Shown: positions 26,820-36,198, counted from the stretch's first letter. The stretch is 64,000 nt of DNA from Sphingomonas sp. Leaf10 (GCF_001421245.1 NZ_LMKE01000013.1:77566-141565); one strand, 5' to 3'. Numbers and translations: made by a program. Notes: a model not told the origin generated them from the letters alone.

Positions 26820-28160
26820 ATGCGCAAACACGTCATTCGCTTCGGCCTCGTCCTGCTGGTCCTGATCGCCGGGCTGGCCTTCTACCTCACGCGGCCCGAC
26901 CGGGCACAGTTGAGCGAGAATGCGGTGACCGGGCGTACGCCGCGACTGACCCAGGTCCGCGACCAATGGTTCCCGACCGTCCGCGTTGCCGACCCGATCG
27001 GTTGGCGGGACGGGCAGGCCCCGACCGCTCCTGCCGGGTTGCAGGTGCAGCCCTTCGCCAAGGGCCTCGACCATCCGCGCTGGCTCTACCGCCTCGCCAA
27101 TGGCGACGTGCTGGTGGCCGAAAGCAACAGCCCCCCGCGTGAGGGCGGTGGCGTTACCGGCTGGTTCATGCGGCTGTTCATGAAACGCGCCGGTGCCGGC
27201 ACCCCGTCGGCCAACCGCATCACCCTGCTGCGCGATGCCGATGGCGACGGCGTGGCGGAGGCGCGTTCGGTATTCCTGACCGGACTGAACTCGCCATCGG
27301 GCATGGTGGTGGTCGGTGACGCGCTCTATGTCGCCAATACCGATGCGCTGGTCCGCTATCCCTTCCGCACCGGCCAGACGCGCATCACGGCCGCCCCCGA
27401 AAAGATCGTCGACCTGCCGGGCGGCGGCAATCACTGGGCGCGCAACGTCGTCGCCGATCCCGATGGCAGGTCGCTGTACGTCAGCGTCGGCTCGGCCTCG
27501 AACATCGCCGAGAACGGGTTGGAGATTGAGAAGAACCGCGCCGCGATCTGGCAGGTCGATCCGGCGAAGAAGACGTTCCGCATCTATGCCACCGGCCTGC
27601 GCAACGCCAACGGCATGGCGTTCGAACCGCGCAGCAAGGATTTGTGGACCGTCGTCAACGAACGCGACATGCTCGGCTCCGACATGCCGCCCGACTATCT
27701 GACCAAGGTGGAATTCGGCGGCAACTATGGGTGGCCATGGCATTATTGGGGCGGCTATATCGACGACCGCGTCCAGCCGCAGCGCCCCGACCTGCGCCAA
27801 TATGTCGCCCGCCCCGATTATGCGCTCGGCGCGCATGTCGCCCCACTCGGCCTCGCCTTCACCGCCGACATGCGGCTGGGCGAACGCTTCGGCAACGGCG
27901 CGGTGATCGGGCTGCACGGGTCGTGGAACCGGGTGCCGCCCTCGGGCTACAAGGTCGTGTACGTGCCGTTCGCCGCCAACGGCTTCCCCGCCGCCAATGC
28001 CAAGCCGGTCGACCTCCTGACCGGCTTTCTTACCACCGATGGCAAGCAGGTCCATGGTCGCCCGGTCGCCGTGATCGCCGACCGGACCGGCGCGCTGCTG
28101 GTCGCCGACGATGTCGGCAATACCATCTGGTGGGTCAGCCAGCCGCTCGCGGCGCGATAG
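26820..28160 (+). CDS. PQQ-dependent sugar/sorbosone dehydrogenase-like protein
   Basis: A 446-residue periplasmic protein with an N-terminal membrane anchor (RFGLVLLVLIAGLAFYL) and a six-bladed beta-propeller of the soluble glucose/L-sorbosone dehydrogenase type. Features include GLDHPRWLYRLANGDVLVAE, TLLRDADGDGVAE, GGGNHWARNVVADPDGRSLY, GLRNANGMAFEP and VNERDMLGSDMPPDYLT. Oxidation of an aldose or similar with PQQ is the expected reaction; whether the organism makes PQQ cannot be seen here. It lies between corC and lnt, where no gene is usual. Confidence 0.87.
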   Translation: MRKHVIRFGLVLLVLIAGLAFYLTRPDRAQLSENAVTGRTPRLTQVRDQWFPTVRVADPIGWRDGQAPTAPAGLQVQPFAKGLDHPRWLYRLANGDVLVAESNSPPREGGGVTGWFMRLFMKRAGAGTPSANRITLLRDADGDGVAEARSVFLTGLNSPSGMVVVGDALYVANTDALVRYPFRTGQTRITAAPEKIVDLPGGGNHWARNVVADPDGRSLYVSVGSASNIAENGLEIEKNRAAIWQVDPAKKTFRIYATGLRNANGMAFEPRSKDLWTVVNERDMLGSDMPPDYLTKVEFGGNYGWPWHYWGGYIDDRVQPQRPDLRQYVARPDYALGAHVAPLGLAFTADMRLGERFGNGAVIGLHGSWNRVPPSGYKVVYVPFAANGFPAANAKPVDLLTGFLTTDGKQVHGRPVAVIADRTGALLVADDVGNTIWWVSQPLAAR

Positions 28161-28169
28161 GCACCACGT

Positions 28170-28195
28170 GTCATTCTGGCGAAAGCCGGAATGAC
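28170..28195. repeat. Single REP palindrome related to family A
   Basis: GTCATTCTGGCGAAAGCCGG and AATGAC form one 26-base palindrome between two convergent genes. It resembles one half of the 94-bp family A element. Confidence 0.65.
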
Positions 28196-28205
28196 CAACG
28201 TGGGT

Positions 28206-28508
28206 CTATTTCAACAACGCCGGCCCGTCGCGACCCAGCTTCTCCTTGATCTTGTTCGCGAACATCGCGAGCATCGGCGGCAGGTCGAGCACCGCATGCA
28301 CATGCGCGTCATGCATTTCGCAGCGCGCCTGCACCGTCTGTCCCATGCCGCTGACCGTGAAATGCAGCGTGTCGCCGTCCCAGCGTTTGTCGTGCAGCGT
28401 GCCGCCCGGGATCATGCCGGCCAGCTTGTCGATCCCGCTGTCGATCCGCTGCCGCACGCCCGCGCGGCCTAGCTGATGGGGAATGTCGACGGTCACCGGT
28501 TGGTTCAT
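28206..28508 (-). CDS. Polyhydroxyalkanoic acid system family protein
   Basis: A 100-residue protein with the pattern of the PHA-granule associated family (PHA_gran_rgn): VTVDIPHQLGRAGVRQRIDSG, then RWDGDTLHFTVSGMGQTVQA and a C-terminal helix MFANKIKEKLG. In other bacteria such genes sit near polyhydroxyalkanoate synthesis genes, but none are present here. It is 25 bases downstream of the EmrE-like gene on the same strand, so the two are probably one transcript. Confidence 0.8.
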   Translation of the reverse strand: MNQPVTVDIPHQLGRAGVRQRIDSGIDKLAGMIPGGTLHDKRWDGDTLHFTVSGMGQTVQARCEMHDAHVHAVLDLPPMLAMFANKIKEKLGRDGPALLK

Positions 28509-28533
28509 TTGGAAAACTCCTTCGCGCGCCGAT

Positions 28534-28866
28534 CTAGTGCGCGACGCTGTCCGAAAACAGGTTCATCACGATCACGCCGGCGATGATCAGCACCATGCCG
28601 ACCATCGCCGGCACATCCAGCCGCTGCCCCTGCCAGACCCAGGCGATGCCCGCGACCAGCACGATCCCGACCCCCGACCAGATCGCATAGGCGATGCCGG
28701 TCGGCACGCTCTCCAGCGTCCGCGACAGGCAGTAGAACGCGACCGCATAGCCCGCCACCGTCACGATCGACGGCACGAAGCGCGTAAACCCCGCGGTCGC
28801 ACGCATCGTCGACGTGGCGATCACTTCGGCGACGATCGCGATGGCGAGCCAGAGATACGGGTTCAT
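28534..28866 (-). CDS. SMR-family multidrug efflux protein, EmrE/QacE subtype
   Basis: A 110-residue four-helix inner-membrane pump. The proton- and drug-binding Glu14 is in place (MNPYLWLAIAIVAEVI), and PTGIAYAIWSGVGIVLV is the signature of the multidrug branch rather than the guanidinium branch. It should export quaternary ammonium compounds as a dual-topology dimer. The ATG at 28866 begins the first helix directly. It is divergent from lnt, with a family F palindrome between them. Confidence 0.9.
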   Translation of the reverse strand: MNPYLWLAIAIVAEVIATSTMRATAGFTRFVPSIVTVAGYAVAFYCLSRTLESVPTGIAYAIWSGVGIVLVAGIAWVWQGQRLDVPAMVGMVLIIAGVIVMNLFSDSVAH

Positions 28867-28909
28867 AAGCTGGAGATAGGGCGGCAAGGGTCGCGATGAA
28901 AGCGCGACC

Positions 28910-28940
28910 TCGCTCCCCTCCCTTGCCAGGGAGGGGAGTT
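28910..28940. repeat. Short perfect palindrome (family F, copy 2)
   Basis: CTCCCCTCCCTTGCCAGGGA then GGGGAGTTCGC is the reverse complement, with one base added in the loop, of the palindrome at 11430-11459. It lies between the divergent SMR and lnt genes. Confidence 0.6.
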
Positions 28941-28988
28941 CGCGCACCGACCCACACCCCCCTTGCACCCACCCGCCACAAGCCGGAT

Positions 28989-30512
28989 ATGCGCCGCGTG
29001 CCTGCTCTTCTCGCCCTGCTCGCCGGCCTGACCTCGGCCCTCGGCTTCGCCCCGCTGCAATGGTGGCCGGTCACGCTGACCGCGTTCGCGCTGTGGCTGT
29101 GGCTGGTCCACCGCGCGCCGACGCTGAAGGCCGCGCTGTGGCGGTCATGGCTGTTCGGCGTCGCCCATTTCACGATCGGCAACAACTGGATCCAGCACGC
29201 CTTCGACTTTCAGGACCGGATGCCGCCCGCGCTCGGCTATGTCGCGGTCGTCGGCTTGGCGCTCTACCTCGCCATCTATCCGATGCTGGCGGGCGGCATC
29301 GCGTGGAAGCTGGGCCGACGCGGCGACCGCCCCGACTTGAACTTCGTCCTGATCGCCGGCGCCGCATGGATCGCGACCGAATATCTCCGCGCGATCGTCT
29401 TCACCGGCTATGCGTGGAACCCGATCGGGGTGATCTGGGTGCCCACCCCGTTGCGCGCGCTCGCCGCCTATACCGGCACCTATGCGCTGTCCGGCCTGAC
29501 CGTCGTCGCCAGCGCGCTGCTGCTCCTGCCCCGCCCGAAGGTCCGCGCCGGCGTCATCGTCGCCCTCGCCCTGCTGATGCTGGTCCCCGGCCAAACGGCC
29601 CCGACGCCGCCCGCAACCGCCACCACCCCCCGCGTCCGCGTCATCCAGCCGAACTTCCCGCAAGAGGTCGTCCGCAGCGAAGGCTATGACCAGCGCCTGC
29701 TCGACAAGCAGATCGAGCTGTCCAGCGCCCCCGGCCGCGCCCCGCGCCTGATCGTCTGGCCCGAAGGCACCGTCAATTTCTACCTCGAGGACGGTTATCC
29801 GTTCGAATGGTATCAGCAGTCGCCCGCCCTTCTGCGCGCCCGCATCGCCAGCACCCTCGGCCCCGGCGACGCGGCGCTCGTCGGCGGCACCGCGCTGTTC
29901 TTCGGCGCCAACGGGCAGGTCAGCGACGCCGGCAATTCGGTGTTCGCCATCACCCCGGACACCCGCATTGTCGGCCGCTATGACAAGGCGCATCTGGTGC
30001 CGGGCGGCGAGTACCTCCCGATGCGCTCGATCCTCCAGCCGCTCGGCCTGTCGCGCCTCGTGATGGGCGATATCGATTTCCGCCCCGGCCCCGGCCCGGC
30101 GACGCTGACCCTGCCCGGCTTCGGCCCGATCGGCATGCAGATCTGTTACGAGATCATCTTCTCGGGGCAGGTCGTCGACCGCGCGCACCGCCCGGCGCTG
30201 CTGTTCAATCCCTCGAACGACGCATGGTTCGGCCGCTGGGGTCCGCCGCAGCATCTGGCGCAGGCCCGCCTGCGCGCTGCCGAAGAAGGTCTGCCAATCC
30301 TCCGCTCGACCCCGACCGGCATTTCGGCGGTGATCGACGCCACCGGCGGCCTCGTCGCGTCGATCCCGATGGGGCAAGCCGGCGCGATCGAGGTGCCGAT
30401 CCCCGCCCCCCGCGCCCCCACCCTGTTCGCGCGCGTCGGCAACTGGATGGCGCTGCTGGCGATAGTTTTGCTGTGTGGCGTCGCGATTGCCATCCGCCGC
30501 CGCACGCGCTAG
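28989..30512 (+). CDS. lnt: Apolipoprotein N-acyltransferase
   Basis: Inner-membrane enzyme of 507 residues that adds the third acyl chain to lipoproteins. Eight or so helices occupy residues 1-200; the rest is a periplasmic nitrilase-like domain with the catalytic triad Glu259 (VWPEGTVNF), Lys333 (YDKAHLVPGGEYLP) and Cys386 (GMQICYEIIF). The ATG at 28989 begins the first helix. It is followed by metK, as is common in sphingomonads, but is detached from corC by an insertion of about 2.4 kb. Confidence 0.96.
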   Translation: MRRVPALLALLAGLTSALGFAPLQWWPVTLTAFALWLWLVHRAPTLKAALWRSWLFGVAHFTIGNNWIQHAFDFQDRMPPALGYVAVVGLALYLAIYPMLAGGIAWKLGRRGDRPDLNFVLIAGAAWIATEYLRAIVFTGYAWNPIGVIWVPTPLRALAAYTGTYALSGLTVVASALLLLPRPKVRAGVIVALALLMLVPGQTAPTPPATATTPRVRVIQPNFPQEVVRSEGYDQRLLDKQIELSSAPGRAPRLIVWPEGTVNFYLEDGYPFEWYQQSPALLRARIASTLGPGDAALVGGTALFFGANGQVSDAGNSVFAITPDTRIVGRYDKAHLVPGGEYLPMRSILQPLGLSRLVMGDIDFRPGPGPATLTLPGFGPIGMQICYEIIFSGQVVDRAHRPALLFNPSNDAWFGRWGPPQHLAQARLRAAEEGLPILRSTPTGISAVIDATGGLVASIPMGQAGAIEVPIPAPRAPTLFARVGNWMALLAIVLLCGVAIAIRRRTR

Positions 30513-30518
30513 GGCGGT

Positions 30519-30540
30519 CATATAAGGAAAGCTTTATATG
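30519..30540. promoter_or_regulatory. Imperfect palindrome upstream of metK, likely methionine-cycle operator
   Basis: CATATAAGGAAAGCTTTATATG: the outer seven bases on each side are perfectly symmetric. It resembles the operator of the ArsR-type regulators SahR/SamR that control metK and ahcY in proteobacteria. The regulator is not in the window, so the match is by memory of the consensus. Confidence 0.5.
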
Positions 30541-30587
30541 CGGCATGGCAACGGCCGCGTGCTTTCCCTCTAGCCTAGAGGAAGTCC

Positions 30588-31799
30588 ATGCGTTCCAATT
30601 ATCTCTTCACCTCGGAATCGGTTTCCGAAGGCCATCCCGACAAGGTCGCGGACCAGATTTCCGACTCGATCGTCGACCTGTTCCTGTCGAAAGACCCCGA
30701 AGCGCGCATCGCCTGCGAAACGCTGACCACCACCCAGCTGGTCGTGCTCGCCGGTGAAATCCGCTGCAAGGGCGTGTTCGAAAACGGCGCATGGGCCGAC
30801 GGCGCGCAGGCCGAGATCGAGCGCACCGTGCGCGAAACCGTGAAGAAGATCGGCTATGAACAGTCGGGCTTCCACTGGGAAAGCTTCCGCTTCGAAAACA
30901 ACCTGCATGCGCAGTCGGCGCATATCGCGCAGGGCGTCGACGCGTCGGGCAACAAGGACGAAGGTGCCGGCGATCAGGGCATCATGTTCGGTTTCGCCTG
31001 CGACGAAACGCCCGACCTGATGCCGGCGACGCTCGACTACAGCCACAAGATCCTCGCGAAGATGGCCGCCGACCGCCATTCGGGCGCCGCGCCGTTCCTC
31101 GAACCCGATGCCAAGAGCCAGGTCACGCTGCGCTTCGAAAACGGCAAGCCGGTCGCCGCGACCGCGATCGTCGTCTCGACCCAGCATGCGCCGGGCTATG
31201 ACAATGGCGACAAGGAAGCCGAGCTTCACAATTATGTGAAGTCGGTCGTCGCCGACGTGCTTCCGACCGAACTGCTGTCGGATGCCACCGAATATCACAT
31301 CAACCCGACCGGCAGCTTCGAAATCGGCGGCCCGGACGGCGACGCCGGCCTGACCGGTCGCAAGATCATCGTCGACACCTATGGCGGCGCGGCCCCGCAC
31401 GGCGGCGGCGCGTTCAGCGGCAAGGATCCGACCAAGGTCGATCGTTCGGCAGCGTACATCACCCGCTATCTGGCGAAGAACATCGTCGCCGCCGGCCTTG
31501 CCAAGCGCTGCACGATCCAGCTCGCCTATGCGATCGGCGTGTCGAAGCCGCTGTCGCTCTATGTCGACACCCACGGCACCGGCACCGTCGGCGACGACGC
31601 GATCGAGAATGCGATCGCCGGCATCGCTAAGTTGGGCGGCCTGACCCCGCGCGGCATCCGCACGCATCTGGGCCTCAACAAGCCGATCTACCAACCGACC
31701 GCCGCCTATGGCCATTTCGGTCGCAAGCCCGAGGGCGATCTGTTCCCGTGGGAAAAGACCGACCTGGTCGACGATCTGAAGGCCGCCCTGGCAGCCTGA
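30588..31799 (+). CDS. metK: S-adenosylmethionine synthetase
   Basis: Cytoplasmic enzyme of 403 residues that makes S-adenosylmethionine from methionine and ATP. Conserved blocks: [56 protein letters not shown] and the P-loop like [19 protein letters not shown]. Length is normal. AGAGGAAG lies before the ATG, inside a small hairpin (CTCTAGCCTAGAG) that could affect translation. It follows lnt by 75 bases, with an operator-like palindrome between them. Confidence 0.98.
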   Translation: MRSNYLFTSESVSEGHPDKVADQISDSIVDLFLSKDPEARIACETLTTTQLVVLAGEIRCKGVFENGAWADGAQAEIERTVRETVKKIGYEQSGFHWESFRFENNLHAQSAHIAQGVDASGNKDEGAGDQGIMFGFACDETPDLMPATLDYSHKILAKMAADRHSGAAPFLEPDAKSQVTLRFENGKPVAATAIVVSTQHAPGYDNGDKEAELHNYVKSVVADVLPTELLSDATEYHINPTGSFEIGGPDGDAGLTGRKIIVDTYGGAAPHGGGAFSGKDPTKVDRSAAYITRYLAKNIVAAGLAKRCTIQLAYAIGVSKPLSLYVDTHGTGTVGDDAIENAIAGIAKLGGLTPRGIRTHLGLNKPIYQPTAAYGHFGRKPEGDLFPWEKTDLVDDLKAALAA

Positions 31800-31823
31800 T
31801 CTCCCGTCTGTACGAAGACGTTC

Positions 31824-31863
31824 AAAGGGGAGGTTCGCCGGAATGGCGGGCCTCCCCTTTTCC
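31824..31863 (+). terminator. Rho-independent terminator of metK
   Basis: AAAGGGGAGG pairs with CCTCCCCTTT around a 17-base loop that itself can form a small stem; TTCC follows. It is the only strong hairpin between metK and the chemotaxis gene. Confidence 0.75.
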
Positions 31864-32176
31864 TTGTCTGCCGTTCAGCGCACGACACGATACGGAAAGG
31901 TAGCCGACGACGGCCATTGCGGGGGCCGTTAGACCGAAGCTATTGCACGGATTGACTATTAACAATCGCAGCCCGCTCCCGGAGCAAGCAGTAAAACAGA
32001 TTTACGATCCTTCCGTAACGTCATCACGCAAAACAGCCAATCAACAGTCGAATCAAGCCGATAAAATCTAAATACGTGCACAAATACAGAATGCTTGCAA
32101 ACGACATCGCATACAGCCTCTGACCTTAGGGATATCATTAATCATTCGGCACGATACGGATCGCCGGGAGATTGAA
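31864..32176 (+). other. Low-GC upstream region of the chemotaxis receptor, no gene seen
   Basis: This 313-base stretch has lower GC content than its surroundings and no plausible reading frame. It holds the sigma-28-like -10 element at 32057-32064 and a stretch of AT-rich sequence. Nothing else is recognised. Confidence 0.5.
32057..32064 (+). promoter_or_regulatory. Sigma-28 (FliA)-type -10 element
   Basis: GCCGATAA is a perfect match to the -10 consensus of flagellar sigma-28 promoters. The -35 position (CAATCAAC at 32038-32045) matches TAAA only weakly. It lies about 110 bases upstream of the methyl-accepting chemotaxis gene, the kind of gene this factor controls. Confidence 0.4.
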
Positions 32177-34017
32177 ATGACTATCCGCGCTAAACTTTTT
32201 GCCTGCATATCTGCCTTGGCGCTTGCTATCGTCACGCTGGCCGGCGTTTCGTTCTGGAGCATGAGCACCAGCAAGGCCGCACTCGACACGATCCTGCAGG
32301 ATCGGGTGTTGCCGATGCGCGATCTGAAGGTCGTGGCGGACAAATATGCGGTCGACATCGTCGATGCCTCGCACAAGGCGCGCAACGGCAACTTCACCTT
32401 CGCGCAGTCGGCGAAGAAGGTACGCGAGGGTTCCGCGCTGCTGCACGATCGCTGGAAAGCCTATCGCGTCAACCAGATCGACGGCGAGGAAGCTGCCCTG
32501 ACGAAAGACGCCGAGGCGCGCATGCGCATCGCCGACGAACGCGTAGCCGAACTTCAATCGATCCTCGATCGCGGTGATCGCGCCGCCCTCGATGCCTTCG
32601 TTCTCGGCAAGCTCTATGCGAGCATCGAGCCGGTTTCCGATACGATCGGGCAGCTGGTCGACCTTCAGCTCAAGATCGCCGCGCAGACGGGCAGCGACGC
32701 GACCACCACCGCGCAAACGAGCCGGAATGCCATCCTTGCCTGATCGCCATCGCCATGGTCATAATTGCGGTGTCGTTCATCATCATCGCGTCGAAGATCG
32801 TGGCGCCGATCCGACGGCTCGCCAACGCATTGCCGGCGTTGGTAACGCAGGGCGGCTCCGTCGAAATGCCCCATCTCGAACAGCGGGACGAAGTCGGCGA
32901 GATCGCGCGGGCAGTCGACAGCTTCCGCCGCGCCGTGGTGAACGCGGAGCAGGAAAAGACGCTGGCGGTGGCGGAGGTTACGAACGCGTTGGCCTCCGGC
33001 CTGGCATCGCTGGCGCAGGGCGACCTGACCTGCCGCATCGACGGCGCATTCCCCGCCGAATATGCGAAGGTCCAGTCGGACTTCAACAACGCCGCCATCG
33101 CTTTGCGGGGCACCTTGTCCCAGGTCATCGACGCGGCGGCCGGCATCAACAACGGCGCCAGCGACATTCGTCAGGCGTCCGACGATCTGTCCCAGCGCAC
33201 GGAACAGCAGGCGGCATCGCTGGAAGAGACGGCGGCCGCCATGGACGAGATCACCTCCACCGTCCGCACCACCGCCGAACGCGCCGGCCGCGCCGATGCG
33301 GCCGCGCGCAACGCCCTCGACGAAGCCGCGCAGTCGGGCGGCATCGTGCGCGGTGCGGTAGATGCGATGGGCGGTATCGAGCGGACGTCGAATGAAATAT
33401 CCGAGATTATCTCGGTCATCGACGGCATCGCCTTCCAGACCAACCTCCTCGCCCTGAACGCGGGGGTCGAGGCGGCGCGGGCCGGCGATGCGGGCAAGGG
33501 CTTTGCCGTCGTGGCGTCCGAAGTGCGCGCGCTGGCGCAACGCTCGGCGGAGGCCGCCAAGGACGTCAAGACCCGGATCACCGCCTCGTCGACGCAGGTC
33601 GCCGCGGGCGTGCAACTCGTCGGGCAAACCGGTCAGGCACTCGATCGGATCATCGGCAAGATCGGCGAGGTCAACGGCCTCGTCTCCGACATCGCGGCTT
33701 CTGCCGAACGGCAGGCGACCGGCCTTCTCCAGATCAACTCCGCCGTCGCGGAAATGGACGGCGTGACGCAGCAGAATGCCGCGATGGTGGAGCAGGCGAC
33801 CGCCGCCGCGCGGACCCTCGCTGCCGAGGCCGACCGGATGAGCCGCCAGATCGCCGGCTTCAACGTGGGCAACGGATCTGCCGCGCCGACCTCTCCGGTG
33901 CATCAGTTGCAACAGCGCGCCGCGGCGGCCGGCCACCGCATCGTCCGGGCAATGCCCTCGCGCACGGCCGGGAACGCCACATCGGCCGTGCCCGACAGTG
34001 ACTGGTCCGGGTTCTGA
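32177..34017 (+). pseudogene. Methyl-accepting chemotaxis protein with one-base frameshift
   Basis: Two frames together make one receptor. Frame 1 (32177-32743) encodes TM1 (FACISALALAIVTLAGVSFW) and a four-helix-bundle sensor of about 150 residues, ending SRNAILA then TGA. Frame 2 resumes [19 protein letters not shown], the second membrane helix, then HAMP, two methylation-helix regions and the signalling hairpin ([20 protein letters not shown]), ending DWSGF, a CheR/CheB-tether pentapeptide. Adding one C at the GCC before 32741 restores reading through GCCCTGATC. So this is a recent single-base deletion or an assembly error. No che gene is nearby. Confidence 0.85.
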
Positions 34018-34145
34018 CGCCAAGGCGTAGCGGCATGACCGTTCGTCCACTGTGCGTCGTAACCGGCGATAGGCCGGGCGGACCAAGCCGCACACGACGC
34101 TAAAATACCACCTTCTCGACGCCGCTACCAAACTGGGCCGGATCG

Positions 34146-34320
34146 ATATTCAGTTCCCTGGAAGCGGAACGACTGCTCTATCTGCTATCGTCACTCCCGC
34201 GCAGGCGGGGATCCATACGCGCCAGCGTCGCGAATCCGGTTGAAACGTCGGCGGTTATGGATTCCCGCCTGCGCGGGAATGACGAGAATTCGCGATCGCC
34301 GCTGAATGTCGATCGGCTCC
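34146..34320. repeat. Extended family A element, copy 3
   Basis: The 94-bp core is at 34190-34283. Flanks TTCAGTTCCCTGGAAGCGGA and ATTCGCGATCGCCGCTGAAT with GTCGATCGGCTCC match copy 2 at 14850-15030 in the same orientation. Confidence 0.85.
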
Positions 34321-34846
34321 AGCATCGCAGTTGCGCTTTTGATCGGACATGGAGCCTCTCTCGCAGCGGCTGGGCGTGTCGTCAGCATAACCGATCGCCG
34401 TCTGCGCCACGCCCGCTCGCCTTTGCCGAAAAGGCGAAGGTGACGGCTCCCGTCAGCAACCCGCCGTGTCAAAGAGAAGTATGTGCGGCGACCGCCAGAT
34501 CACGCTCGGTGCCGGTACGATGCCCAAACGCTGAGGTGCACGGCTTTCCTACCGCCTGCCGGAAATGGTAATTCGACCATTCCTGTCGTGCCGCACGATC
34601 GCTGCACGGTGGGAGCGCTACGAACCCTCAGGCAACAGTGCGCGAAGGTGACGGGCGTGACACGCTGACACAGGGGCGACCAACCCATTGCGTCGGTGCG
34701 CTTTTTGAACCGTCCGATCCCGCCAGCCTTCCGCAAGACGACATCCGCCCGCAAAACGTGTAAACGTCGAACAATTACTAACCGACTAACCCTATGATTT
34801 AGAACGCGAACAACGCTCCACAGAACCATGATTCGCACAAGTTTCG
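34321..34846. other. Intergenic region without a supported gene
   Basis: Together with 34018-34145 and the repeat this is the longest gene-free gap of the window. Frames that cross it run through the repeat and show no codon bias or motif. GC content drops toward 34740-34830. A direct-repeat-like stretch GTGACGGGCGTGACACGCTG is at about 34651. I see nothing else. Confidence 0.5.
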
Positions 34847-35470
34847 TCAACTTCCGCGCGGTTCCGGCAACACCCGTGCCACCATCGCTTCCGCCACCCA
34901 TCCGATGACCGCGCCGACCGCGACGTCGATCGGGAAATGCGTCCCCCGTGGTACCTGGATCACCGCGACCGCCGCCGCCCCGGCATAGGCTGGTCCGGCC
35001 GCCTCGGGATATTCGCGCGCCACCGCCCGCGCCACCGCCAGCGCGCCTGCGGTATGCCCCGATGGAAAGGAATTCTGCGGCCCCTCGTCGGTATCACCGG
35101 GTTTGGGCCGGTGATCCTCACGGTCGCTGAACAGATGCGGGCGCGCCCGGTCGACATTGGCCTTTATCACCGACTTGGCCAGCGTCGCCAGCCCGTGCGC
35201 GGCCAGCATCCTGACCCCGGTCCGGGTCAACCGGGCATCGCCGCGCCACAGCCCGGCCGCAATCGTCGTCAGGTTGATCGCGACCGTCGGCGGCTGGTCG
35301 GCCACCTCGCTCAGCCACCCGGCGACCTTGACTACCGGATGGTCGTGCAGTTCGCGGGCAAGCCCCCGCCCCGCATCAATATCGGCATCGACCAGCCGCT
35401 TCGCCCGCTGTTTCGCCTGATGCTTGGCCTTGCGCTTCTTGCCCATGGCATCCGAACCCCCGGCGACCAC
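34847..35470 (-). CDS. PAP2-family phosphatase-like protein
   Basis: A 207-residue protein of the phosphatidic acid phosphatase type 2 family. The three phosphatase motifs are visible: KANVDRARPH, PSGHTAGA and VPRGTHFPIDVAVG. The N-terminus is strongly basic (KKRKAKHQAKQRAKR) and hydrophobic stretches are moderate. GTG at 35470 has GGGAG at good distance; ATG at 35446 is the alternative. Likely substrates are lipid phosphates or undecaprenyl diphosphate. It is divergent from trmB with 47 bases between. Confidence 0.85.
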   Translation of the reverse strand: MVAGGSDAMGKKRKAKHQAKQRAKRLVDADIDAGRGLARELHDHPVVKVAGWLSEVADQPPTVAINLTTIAAGLWRGDARLTRTGVRMLAAHGLATLAKSVIKANVDRARPHLFSDREDHRPKPGDTDEGPQNSFPSGHTAGALAVARAVAREYPEAAGPAYAGAAAVAVIQVPRGTHFPIDVAVGAVIGWVAEAMVARVLPEPRGS

Positions 35471-35517
35471 GGAAGCTCCCTTGTCGGATCACCACCCCGC
35501 CGGGTAGGAGCGCGGCG

Positions 35518-36198
35518 ATGAACGATCCCACTACCATCCGTCGCCTCTATGGCCGTCGACAGGGCCACAAGCTGCGCCAGGGCCAGGCCGCGCTGGTCGA
35601 GGAACTGCTGCCCCGCGTATCGGTCCCCGAAACCGGCCCGCTCGATTCGCAGGTCCTGTTCGGTGCCGACCGCCCGGTAGAGGTCGAGATCGGCTTCGGC
35701 GCGGGCGAGCATCTGGCCGGGCAGGCGACCGCGCGGCCGCACCACGGCTTCATCGGCTGCGAACCGTTCCTGAACGGCGTCGTCGGCGCGCTCAACCACA
35801 TCCGTGACGGCGAATTGTCCAATGTTCGCCTGCACATGGGCGACGCGCTGGAGGTGATCGAACGCTTCCCCGCCTCCTCGCTGGAGCGTGTCTACCTGCT
35901 CCACCCCGATCCCTGGCCCAAGGCGCGCCATGCCAAGCGGCGCATGATGAACCACGGCCCGATGGACCTGATCGCCGCCAAGCTGCGTCCCGGTGGCGAG
36001 TTCCGGCTCGGGACCGACGATCCGACCTACTGCCGTTGGGCGATGATGGTCATGGACCAGCGCCGCGACTTCGCGTGGCAGGCAGAGACCGCCGCCGACT
36101 TCCTGACCCGCCCCGCCGACTGGCCCGAGACCCGCTACGAACGCAAGGCACGGCGGCAGGGCCATGAAGTCTGGTATTTCCGGTACGTCCGTCTCTAG
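35518..36198 (+). CDS. trmB: tRNA (guanine-46-N7)-methyltransferase
   Basis: Rossmann-fold methyltransferase of 226 residues that makes m7G46 in tRNA variable loops. SAM binding site [17 protein letters not shown], the catalytic [16 protein letters not shown] block and [19 protein letters not shown] end ([11 protein letters not shown]) identify it. GGAG lies 8 bases before the ATG. Its stop TAG shares bases with the stop of convergent pncB in CTAG. In relatives it follows metK directly; here the receptor and PAP2 genes intervene. Confidence 0.96.
   Translation: MNDPTTIRRLYGRRQGHKLRQGQAALVEELLPRVSVPETGPLDSQVLFGADRPVEVEIGFGAGEHLAGQATARPHHGFIGCEPFLNGVVGALNHIRDGELSNVRLHMGDALEVIERFPASSLERVYLLHPDPWPKARHAKRRMMNHGPMDLIAAKLRPGGEFRLGTDDPTYCRWAMMVMDQRRDFAWQAETAADFLTRPADWPETRYERKARRQGHEVWYFRYVRL

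Noticed and set aside
26811..28055. 414-codon frame antisense to the sugar dehydrogenase
   Set aside because: No motif, biased composition typical of antisense frames; the plus-strand gene is clear.
30541..30587. SAM/SAH riboswitch before metK
   Set aside because: AACGGC and GCGTG occur, which resemble parts of that motif, but the full conserved core and pairing could not be built.
32730..32760. Programmed frameshift in the chemotaxis receptor
   Set aside because: No slippery heptamer or stimulatory structure was seen; a single-base deletion explains the sequence more simply.
34191..34901. Several frames of 60 to 130 codons in the gap after the chemotaxis gene
   Set aside because: They pass through the repeat, lack ribosome sites and have no recognisable protein features.
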